Assembly: GCA_937927795.1 (NCBI GenBank)
Contig: CALBSF010000096.1
Coordinates: 1 to 7,123, forward strand
Origin: an uncultured Rickettsiales bacterium
Lineage (GTDB): Bacteria; Pseudomonadota; Alphaproteobacteria; Rickettsiales; UBA1997
Reading direction: 5' to 3'
DNA: 7,123 nt
Every line of letters begins with the position of its first letter. Positions within the stretch are counted from its first letter, which is position 1. This document shows, piece by piece, positions 1-6,831 of this stretch. A program made the translations under genes and the position numbers. The notes beneath the pieces are model-generated. The model did no database searches and had not been told where the DNA came from. It saw nothing but the letters and a program-made list of their open reading frames with translations.

Positions 1-3000
1 AAATGAGAACCTATTTGATAGGGGGAGAATTTTTTGAATGTTCCTATGGGTCTTTGTTTGGTGTAGCGCTGGGCGATTGTTGGTTTTGTTAAGGGTTTTA
101 TATCAGATTCAGCTGCTGCAGTTACATCTAAGGCGGCAGATCTGGTGGCACGAGATGCTGCTGCCAACTCCCCCCTAATTAGAGCCAAAGATCCCTTAGA
201 CGCCTCAAGCTCAGCTCGAACCCCAACCAAATCAGCTTCAATTTGCACTCTTGTTTGCTGGGCATCAGATAAACTCCGTCTTAAATCGTCAGTTTCTGAG
301 CCCCTTTCTTGCGCAACCTGCAAACTTGATTCTAGTTCTCTTATCCTTGATTCTAAATCTTGCTTTTGTCTTTCTATTACAGCATTTTGTTCTGCAATTC
401 TTGAAACTTCCCTTTGAGCATCATCCCTAGCTTGCCTTAATGCTGCCTCATGAGCAGCTTGTGTAGCAGCCATTTCTTCTCTTGCTTGACTTAGATCATC
501 TCGAGTTTGAGCTTCTCTTACTTCAGCTTGCTCTTTTAACATTGTTGTTTCTGCCACTAAAGTTTCTAATGTTGCTATGGAAGCATCTTTTTTACCCGAA
601 GAGCTACTTAACCCTTCCAGAGTTATTTTTAATGTAACAATTTGTGATTCAAGGTCAGAGATAGTTTGTTGGTTTCTTAATAATTCAGCACTTAAACCTT
701 CAAATCTTTCATGAGTATCCTCTCCTTGATCCCTTAATTCTTTTAAATGTTTCTCCTCAGCTGATCTTTTAGAATCTTGAGCGGATCTTAAATCATCCTC
801 CAATTTAAAGAACAGCTTTCTTTGTTGTTCGCCATCTTTTCTTAAAAATTCTATCGCGCTTCTTAAACTAGTTTTTTCAGCATCATCTCCGCCTCTGGCT
901 TGCGATAAAGCATCTCTTAGAGATGCTATTTCAGCTCCAGTTTCTTTAATTTTAAGAAGCGCTGCATCTCTACTTTGTTGTAAAGTTGCAACTTTTTCAG
1001 CACATTCTAGCTTGATTCTACTTAAATTACTTTCAAATTCTCGCTGTAAATTAGCTTTTGATTCTTTGGCTGATTCTAATTCAGCGTTAGCTTTATCTAA
1101 TTCCAATTGTTTTGATCGCTTTTCGCCTTCTAATGCTTCTAGCTGACCTTGTAAAGCAGTAACTTGCGTAGTTAAGCTTTCTGCATTTCTGATTCTTAAT
1201 TTTAGTGTTGTTATTTCTGATTCACTTTTTACTTTTTCTGCTACTAATTCCTCTATAGTTTTTCTGATATCTTGAATTGTTGCACTATTGCGCTCTTGTT
1301 GTTCTTTAATCGCTTTTGCATGCGCTTCTTGTATTGCAATGATTTCTTTTTTTAATTCTGATGATAAGGATTCAGCTCTAGATAGATTTTGTTCTACCTC
1401 AGCTTTTGATGATCTCAGTTCAGCTAATGTAGCTTGTAGGGCGGCGATTTTTGTTTCTCCTGATTTTCCTGATGCAGTAGCTTCATCCAATTGAGCTTGT
1501 ATGGAAGATATTTTTGCTTCATATTGTAAAATGAGCACTCTTGCATCACTTGCTGCTTGATTCAAAGCGTCTACTTGTTTCCTATTGTTTTCTCTTTCTT
1601 CCTCTAATAATCTTCTGTAATTAGCATCGCTTGCGTCTTTATCAGCTTTCGCTCTAGATAATTCTTCCTTAGAAAGTTTTAATAGATCTGTCTGGATTGC
1701 CAAGTCTGCTTTCAAGGCTGCTAACTGAGAATTTAATTCTCCTTCTCCTTCAGTTTTGATTGCTTTAGCTCTTGCTAAAGCTTCTTGTAATGTTTGGATC
1801 GATCCTTTAGTGGCTTCAACTTCCGCCAATGCTTCATTTCTAGCTCTTGTTGCATCTACAACTTCTTGATCTTTTTCTCGTCTAATTTTACCTAATTCTT
1901 CGAAATGCCTTTGTTTTAGCTCTGCTAATTCTTGAGTGGCCTCTTCTAATTTTTGATTAACTAAAACTAATTCAGTCTCGATTGCTTTTCTTTGTTCTTC
2001 GGCAGTTTTTAATCGTGCGGTTAATTCTTCTGCTTTTTTATCTGTGGATGTTTTTGAAGCTAATTCTGCTCTTAGGTTTACTAATTGTGCTCCTATTTCC
2101 GTACTAATTTTTTCTAGAGCCTCTTTGTCGGTTCTGAATCTTTGAGCTTGTTCTTCCAAGGCTTTTCTTGCTTGTTCTAGATCTGCCCTCGATTTTTCTT
2201 GTATTTCGGCTTTTTCGGCTCTTGCTGCTGCTAGTTCCTCCCTAATTCGATCCAAAGATCCCCTAGATTCCTCAAGATCAGCTTGAACCCCAGCCAACAA
2301 ACCTGCCATTCGCTCTTGTGCTTGTTTTGCATCATCTAACTGGCGTCTTAAATCATCTGATTCTGCACTTCCTGCTCTAGCAGCATATAAATCAGCCTCT
2401 AGGCGTCCTACTGTTAATTCTAAATCTCGATTTTGTCTTTCTAATTCAACCTTTTGGTCTCTAATGCTTGAAACTGTCCTTTGAGCATCATTCCCAGCTT
2501 CCCTCAAACCTTTTTCATAACGAGTTTGTGCAAGAGCCATTTCTTCTTTTGTTCTAGCTAGCTCATCTCGAGTTTGAGTTGCTCTTAATGTAGCTTGCTT
2601 TTCTAATTCCTTTGTTTCTTTTATTAAAGCTTCTAATTCTTTTATGGAAGTATCTTTTGTGGCTGAAGAGCGAGTTAATTCTTCCAGAGAAATATTTAAT
2701 AAATTAGCGTCTGATTTAAATTTAGAGGCGGTTGCTTGTTCTGCCGATAATTTAGCATTTAAATCTTCCGATGCTTTTCGAGCAATTTCTCCTTGCTCCC
2801 TTAATTCTCTTAAATGCCTTTGCTCAGCCGCTTTCTTGGATTCTAAAGCTTCTTCTAAATCAGCTTCTAATTGAAATAACCTCTGGCTTTGTATTGCACA
2901 ATCCGCTCGTAAATTTGTTATTGTGCCTCTTAAAATAACTTTTTCCTCATCATCTCCACTTCTGGCTTTCAATAAAACATCTTTTATAGCTTCTATTTCA

Positions 3001-6000
3001 GCTTCATTTGCTCTAATTCTAGAAATTGCTGCATCTCTACTTTGTTGTAAAGTTGCAACTTCTTCAGCACATTCTAGCTTGATTCTACTTAAATTACTTT
3101 CAAATTCTCGCTGTAAATTAGCTTTTGATTCTTTGGCTGATTCTAATTCAGCGTTAGCTTTATCTAATTCCAATTGTTTTGATCGCTTTTCGCCTTCTAA
3201 TGCTTCTAGCTGACCTTGTAAAGCAGTAACTTGCGTAGTTAAGCTTTCTGCATTTCTGATTCTTAATTTTAGTGTTGTTATTTCTGATTCACTTTTTACT
3301 TTTTCTGCTACTAATTCCTCTATAGTTTTTCTGATATCTTGAATTGTTGCACTATTGCGCTCTTGTTGTTCTTTAATCGCTTTTGCATGCGCTTCTTGTA
3401 TTGCAATGATTTCTTTTTTTAATTCTGATGATAAGGATTCAGCTCTAGATAGATTTTGTTCTACCTCAGCTTTTGATGATCTCAGTTCAGCTAATGTAGC
3501 TTGTAGGGCGGCGATTTTTGTTTCTCCTGATTTTCCTGATGCAGTAGCTTCATCCAATTGAGCTTGTATGGAAGATATTTTTGCTTCATATTGTAAAATG
3601 AGCACTCTTGCATCACTTGCTGCTTGATTCAAAGCGTCTACTTGTTTCCTATTGTTTTCTCTTTCTTCCTCTAATAATCTTCTGTAATTAGCATCGCTTG
3701 CGTCTTTATCAGCTTTCGCTCTAGATAATTCTTCCTTAGAAAGTTTTAATAGATCTGTCTGGATTGCCAAGTCTGCTTTCAAGGCTGCTAACTGAGAATT
3801 TAATTCTCCTTCTCCTTCAGTTTTGATTGCTTTAGCTCTTGCTAAAGCTTCTTGTAATGTTTGGATCGATCCTTTAGTGGCTTCAACTTCCGCCAATGCT
3901 TCATTTCTAGCTCTTGTTGCATCTACAACTTCTTGATCTTTTTCTCGTCTAATTTTACCTAATTCTTCGAAATGCCTTTGTTTTAGCTCTGCTAATTCTT
4001 GAGTGGCCTCTTCTAATTTTTGATTAACTAAAACTAATTCAGTCTCGATTGCTTTTCTTTGTTCTTCGGCAGTTTTTAATCGTGCGGTTAATTCTTCTGC
4101 TTTTTTATCTGTGGATGTTTTTGAAGCTAATTCTGCTCTTAGGTTTACTAATTGTGCTCCTATTTCCGTACTAATTTTTTCTAGAGCCTCTTTGTCGGTT
4201 CTGAATCTTTGAGCTTGTTCTTCCAAGGCTTTTCTTGCTTGTTCTAGATCTGCCCTCGATTTTTCTTGTATTTCGGCTTTTTCGGCTCTTGCTGCTGCTA
4301 GTTCTTCCCTAATTTTTACTACTTCCTCCAATGATTCTTTGTGTGATAACCTGAGCAATTCCATTTGTTGGAGTAAGGCTGGATTTTCTTCAATTTCAGA
4401 TGGTGTTATATCTACTGTGGCGGCTGCAACCACGCTTAAGGCTATAGATTCCCTCTGTTTTGCTTCCCTAATCCTAGCATCAACTTCTCTGCTATGACGC
4501 TCTTTTTCTTGCGCAACATCTTCATAAGCTTTATCTTTTTCAGCCTCTATAACTTGCAATCTTGCTTCTAATACGACAAATTCTTCTTTTTGTTTAGCCA
4601 AATTACGATTTGCAGCTTCTAATTCTAATCTTGTTTCTTCTAGTGAAGCAATTCCTTCTTCTGTCTCTCTTTTTAGTCTTTTATTCAGACTTTCAGCTTC
4701 TTTGAATTTAACATCTAGCTCTAACAGGGCTCGATCTCTTAATGCACGAAATTCTTGAAATTTTCGTGAGGTTGCGGCTTGAATTTGATCTAAAGCTTCT
4801 TGAAAATTAGTTTGCGCTGATTTTATCTCTTCTTGCAATCTAGCGTTGACCTGTTCGATTGCTTCTTTAGTGGCGGTAGCTTCTGATAATCTTGCTTCAA
4901 GATCACAAAGCAAAGCAGTTCTTTTTTCTTCCTCGGCTCCCTGTTGTGATAATTGGCGAATCGTAGCTTTTAATCTATCAATTTCAGCGCGTGCTGAATC
5001 CCTATCATTTTCTACTATTTCTTTCAAACGATTCAAATCTACGAAAGCCTTTTCATGCTGTTCAGCGATAGCTTTATATCTAGCTGCTCTTTCAGTGGAT
5101 CTTGCAAGATCTTCTTGAGATTTTGCAAGATCTGCCCTTAATTTTCTTAATTCTAAAGAAAACAATCCCTCCACTTTTTTTAGTTCTTCATTTTCAAGTT
5201 TTAATTCCCCATTTTCTTTAACCAATTTTCTTATTATACCATGCAAAGCTGAATCTGGTGATCTATCGCCTTCTTCTGTACTTCTAACGCTACCACCTCT
5301 TCTTCTGAGTCGTCCTGTAGTTCCATCTGCAGCTAACGCACTACCGCCTCCTGGCACCAAAACTGGACCTGTTCCCCAAGCTAGTCTAACTCCTCCAAGC
5401 AGAGAAAATTGAGATGTAGCTATCTCTGTTTTAGTGCTATGGACAGATGCTGGTGATTCTAGTAGCATTCTTCTTCGATCTCCTCCTGGTTCTTTTCTCG
5501 AAGAAGGATCTTTTGTGCTTGTAGTTTTTGGTTTTCTTTCATCTAAAAGCGCTTCTAAGTTGGATGCGAATTGCTTAAAAGAGGTTTTATCAAATTTTTT
5601 TCCATTAGAGCCATATAGTTTTCCTTTTGTAACGGGAAATTCAATTGTTGTGCTTCCTCCAAATAATTCCCAATCTGCTCTACTCGAACCTCCAGTATTG
5701 ACCAACTTTATTATTGTATCTCCTGGTATTTCATGGTTTGCTTGCTCATGCCATTTTATTCCAAACTTTTCTTCATTTTGTTTCCCTAATATTCTTTCTA
5801 AATATATCTTAAGCTTTTCGTAATTTGATAATTTTACTGGCTCAATCGAAGATTCTCTTGGGCCTCCCCATGCTCCACCACCTGCGCCCGCAGCAGAAGA
5901 TGCTTTCCTTGGGCTAGAGGATAGGGAGCGGCGAGGTGGAGTTACATCAAATGTAGTAACTTCTTCAAATAATAGCTCTGTAAGAAAAGGGTAATTTAAG

Positions 6001-6299
6001 TCTGGCAAGATTTCTTCAAGAGAGTTCCCTTTAAATTCTGTTGCAGTTCCGCGTCCAGCAAAATGTCCTCGAGTAATTGTAAATATTCCTGTTTTAGAAT
6101 CTTCTGTTATAGTAAACCTTACGCTCTCTCCTAGGCGGCCATAATCTTCAATGTTTAAAAATAAAGTTTTTTGATGAGTGGATTCACCTGATGATTCAGT
6201 AATCTCAACTCTTTTATTGCCGCTGCTGCTAGAAACGGCTTTTTTTTCGCCGCGAAACTCTCTTCTTAACTTTTCAATTATCGAATCTAATTCAAACAT
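1..6299 (-). CDS. Giant repetitive coiled-coil protein, 3' end outside window
   Basis: The frame starts at the ATG of 6299-6297 and has no stop down to base 1, so at least 2,099 codons are present and the C terminus is missing. An in-frame stop at 6317-6315 with no ATG between fixes the start; no clear Shine-Dalgarno sequence precedes it. Residues 1 to about 350 form a head with two beta-rich segments, Ser/Gly-rich linkers and an Arg-rich stretch. From about 350 to 2050 the sequence is rich in Glu, Ala, Leu, Arg and Lys with heptad-like leucine spacing and almost no Pro, typical of long coiled coil. Two tandem 689-residue units occupy residues 666-1354 and 1355-2043. After residue 2054 it becomes basic with several prolines. 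There is no N-terminal signal peptide, membrane segment or Walker motif. Function is unknown; a structural, filament-forming or secreted effector role is only inference. Generic similarity to myosin or SMC proteins would be compositional. Confidence 0.93.
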   Translation of the reverse strand, partial: MFELDSIIEKLRREFRGEKKAVSSSSGNKRVEITESSGESTHQKTLFLNIEDYGRLGESVRFTITEDSKTGIFTITRGHFAGRGTATEFKGNSLEEILPDLNYPFLTELLFEEVTTFDVTPPRRSLSSSPRKASSAAGAGGGAWGGPRESSIEPVKLSNYEKLKIYLERILGKQNEEKFGIKWHEQANHEIPGDTIIKLVNTGGSSRADWELFGGSTTIEFPVTKGKLYGSNGKKFDKTSFKQFASNLEALLDERKPKTTSTKDPSSRKEPGGDRRRMLLESPASVHSTKTEIATSQFSLLGGVRLAWGTGPVLVPGGGSALAADGTTGRLRRRGGSVRSTEEGDRSPDSALHGIIRKLVKENGELKLENEELKKVEGLFSLELRKLRADLAKSQEDLARSTERAARYKAIAEQHEKAFVDLNRLKEIVENDRDSARAEIDRLKATIRQLSQQGAEEEKRTALLCDLEARLSEATATKEAIEQVNARLQEEIKSAQTNFQEALDQIQAATSRKFQEFRALRDRALLELDVKFKEAESLNKRLKRETEEGIASLEETRLELEAANRNLAKQKEEFVVLEARLQVIEAEKDKAYEDVAQEKERHSREVDARIREAKQRESIALSVVAAATVDITPSEIEENPALLQQMELLRLSHKESLEEVVKIREELAAARAEKAEIQEKSRADLEQARKALEEQAQRFRTDKEALEKISTEIGAQLVNLRAELASKTSTDKKAEELTARLKTAEEQRKAIETELVLVNQKLEEATQELAELKQRHFEELGKIRREKDQEVVDATRARNEALAEVEATKGSIQTLQEALARAKAIKTEGEGELNSQLAALKADLAIQTDLLKLSKEELSRAKADKDASDANYRRLLEEERENNRKQVDALNQAASDARVLILQYEAKISSIQAQLDEATASGKSGETKIAALQATLAELRSSKAEVEQNLSRAESLSSELKKEIIAIQEAHAKAIKEQQERNSATIQDIRKTIEELVAEKVKSESEITTLKLRIRNAESLTTQVTALQGQLEALEGEKRSKQLELDKANAELESAKESKANLQREFESNLSRIKLECAEEVATLQQSRDAAISRIRANEAEIEAIKDVLLKARSGDDEEKVILRGTITNLRADCAIQSQRLFQLEADLEEALESKKAAEQRHLRELREQGEIARKASEDLNAKLSAEQATASKFKSDANLLNISLEELTRSSATKDTSIKELEALIKETKELEKQATLRATQTRDELARTKEEMALAQTRYEKGLREAGNDAQRTVSSIRDQKVELERQNRDLELTVGRLEADLYAARAGSAESDDLRRQLDDAKQAQERMAGLLAGVQADLEESRGSLDRIREELAAARAEKAEIQEKSRADLEQARKALEEQAQRFRTDKEALEKISTEIGAQLVNLRAELASKTSTDKKAEELTARLKTAEEQRKAIETELVLVNQKLEEATQELAELKQRHFEELGKIRREKDQEVVDATRARNEALAEVEATKGSIQTLQEALARAKAIKTEGEGELNSQLAALKADLAIQTDLLKLSKEELSRAKADKDASDANYRRLLEEERENNRKQVDALNQAASDARVLILQYEAKISSIQAQLDEATASGKSGETKIAALQATLAELRSSKAEVEQNLSRAESLSSELKKEIIAIQEAHAKAIKEQQERNSATIQDIRKTIEELVAEKVKSESEITTLKLRIRNAESLTTQVTALQGQLEALEGEKRSKQLELDKANAELESAKESKANLQREFESNLSRIKLECAEKVATLQQSRDAALLKIKETGAEIASLRDALSQARGGDDAEKTSLRSAIEFLRKDGEQQRKLFFKLEDDLRSAQDSKRSAEEKHLKELRDQGEDTHERFEGLSAELLRNQQTISDLESQIVTLKITLEGLSSSSGKKDASIATLETLVAETTMLKEQAEVREAQTRDDLSQAREEMAATQAAHEAALRQARDDAQREVSRIAEQNAVIERQKQDLESRIRELESSLQVAQERGSETDDLRRSLSDAQQTRVQIEADLVGVRAELEASKGSLALIRGELAAASRATRSAALDVTAAAESDIKPLTKPTIAQRYTKQRPIGTFKKFSPYQIGSH
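93..140 (-). other. Ala-rich hinge motif, copy after the repeat array
   Basis: Residues 2054-2069 read SAALDVTAAAESDIKP. Ten of 16 positions match residues 618-633 without gaps, and about 30 of 48 nucleotides agree. Its distance from the other copy (1,436 residues) is not a multiple of the 689-residue repeat, so it is not simply part of the repeat unit. It marks the end of the coiled coil; beyond it the chain is basic with several prolines up to the window edge. Confidence 0.5.
171..2237 (-). repeat. Tandem repeat unit 2 of 2 (2,067 bp, 689 residues)
   Basis: This unit encodes residues 1355-2043 and directly follows unit 1 in the protein. Bases 996-2237 are identical to 3063-4304 over 1,242 positions, checked base by base. 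Bases 171-960 are diverged but collinear with 2238-3027: shared landmarks include QTRD, EEMA, DDAQR, DDLRR and GSL at the same 689-residue spacing. Weak similarity to the start of the next unit (LIRGELAAAS) continues to about base 150. This suggests the array once extended further or that the duplication endpoint lay there. Confidence 0.95.
2238..4304 (-). repeat. Tandem repeat unit 1 of 2 (2,067 bp, 689 residues)
   Basis: This unit encodes residues 666-1354 of the giant protein. Shifting by 2,067 bases aligns it with 171-2237 without any gap. The part at 3028-4304 matches 961-2237 at every base except 3062/995. The part at 2238-3027 matches 171-960 only loosely, with about half of residues identical by eye. 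Similarity is lost within about ten bases beyond 4304. The unit length is divisible by three, so the reading frame is kept. The protein just before each unit boundary reads IREE or similar, followed by LAAARAEK. Confidence 0.95.
4401..4448 (-). other. Ala-rich hinge motif, copy before the repeat array
   Basis: Residues 618-633 read SIALSVVAAATVDITP. The stretch is uncharged except for one Asp and contains Pro, so it interrupts the coiled coil (the following residues to about 645 also contain Pro and Asn). Ten of 16 residues match the stretch at residues 2054-2069, which lies after the second repeat unit. It is probably a flexible break or hinge; its role is not known. Confidence 0.5.
5250..6299 (-). 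other. Non-coiled head region (residues 1 to about 350) of the giant protein
   Basis: The N-terminal third of a kilobase-scale head differs sharply from the rest: it has many Gly, Thr, Phe and Pro residues. It begins with a short charged helix (residues 1-20), then a beta-rich segment (about 30-115). A linker rich in Ser, Ala and Gly follows (about 122-150), then a short helix and a second beta-rich segment (about 155-250). Last comes a Gly-rich, low-hydrophobicity stretch with an Arg cluster, GRLRRRGG (about 295-345). The coiled coil starts near HGIIRKLVKENGELK at residue 352. The two beta-rich segments share a pattern described in the findings. I recognise no named domain. Confidence 0.7.
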
Positions 6300-6325
6300 T
6301 CTATAAAAATTAATTTATATTTAAA

Positions 6326-6362
6326 ATTATAAACATAATCCTTGTCTGATTGATTTGGTCAA
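6326..6362 (-). promoter_or_regulatory. Possible promoter for the giant gene
   Basis: In the 84-base gap between ratA and the giant gene, the minus strand carries a perfect TATAAT (6331-6326), 26 bases before the ATG. It also carries a TTGACC hexamer (6362-6357). The two are 25 bases apart, too far for one sigma-70 promoter. TTGACC could instead pair with TATGTT (6337-6332) at 19 bases. The gap is so AT-rich that chance matches are expected. Read-through from ratA is equally possible because no minus-strand terminator is visible. Confidence 0.3.
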
Positions 6363-6383
6363 TGATTTTTTTAAATATTTTTC

Positions 6384-6830
6384 TTAACCAAGCTTCTTTA
6401 AAAACTCCGCCCTAACTTCAAAAGCGTCCATCATTCTTACAGCCGCCTTTTCAAAGATGGCTCCGATCATTTTTTCAAGTAAAAATGAATTAAATTCAAA
6501 TTCAACAAAAAATTCAATTTGACAATGATTTTCGATATTTTTTAAACGCCATTGATTGGTCAATTTTTTAAATGGACCTTGAATTGCATTTACATCAATA
6601 AAATATCCTTCATCATTTTTTCCATGATTTACAAGGGAAGTATATTTTTCAAATAAATTTTTAAAATTAATCAATAAAATTGCCTCTAAACTATTGTTGG
6701 AAATTATTTTAGTAATTTTTGCTTGGCTGCACCAAGGTAAGAATTCTGGATATTTTTCAATATCCATAATCATGTCATGCAGGAACTCAGCTGAATAGGG
6801 CAGGGCTTTGGTTTGTTTAAAAGATGGCAT
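6384..6830 (-). CDS. ratA: RatA/COQ10-family START-domain protein
   Basis: The 148-residue product has the usual length and landmarks of the bacterial RatA/COQ10 family (SRPBCC/START fold). An N-terminal strand is followed by YPEFLPWC at residues 27-34, YTS at 63-65, GPFKKLTNQWRL at 85-96, and a long C-terminal helix containing AFEVRAEFL. In mitochondria and alphaproteobacteria these proteins are thought to bind ubiquinone in a hydrophobic cavity and support respiration. E. coli RatA was described as a ribosome-association inhibitor. No partner antitoxin-like gene (RatB) is seen here, so the ubiquinone role is more likely. The ATG lies one base after the ffh stop, indicating translational coupling; no strong Shine-Dalgarno sequence is visible. 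The gene is very AT-rich. Assignment to the family is strong, the exact function less so. Confidence 0.88.
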   Translation of the reverse strand: MPSFKQTKALPYSAEFLHDMIMDIEKYPEFLPWCSQAKITKIISNNSLEAILLINFKNLFEKYTSLVNHGKNDEGYFIDVNAIQGPFKKLTNQWRLKNIENHCQIEFFVEFEFNSFLLEKMIGAIFEKAAVRMMDAFEVRAEFLKKLG

Positions 6831-6831
6831 T

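Noticed and set aside
1288..3561. Two identical 68-codon plus-strand frames (1288-1494 and 3355-3561)
   Set aside because: They are the antisense of the identical repeat blocks, so their identity comes from the repeat. No ribosome binding site or protein-like pattern is seen.
145..5823. Other plus-strand frames (145-417, 2644-2874, 2923-3213, 4846-5118, 5434-5823)
   Set aside because: Each is antisense to the continuous minus-strand coiled-coil frame, with Ser/Leu/Ala-rich translations that mirror its codons.
1..6299. Assignment as a myosin, SMC or intermediate-filament protein
   Set aside because: No ATPase motifs or defined head/rod signatures are visible. Coiled-coil composition alone gives misleading similarity.
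6349..6372. Terminator-like hairpin: ATTGA/TCAAT stem with a run of seven T on the plus strand
   Set aside because: The stem is only five mostly A-T pairs and points the wrong way: there is no plus-strand gene to terminate, and on the minus strand the run precedes the stem.
6384..6830. Calling ratA the toxin of a toxin-antitoxin pair
   Set aside because: No small partner gene is adjacent: ffh lies on one side and the giant coiled-coil gene on the other. The family in alphaproteobacteria is better explained as a ubiquinone-binding protein.
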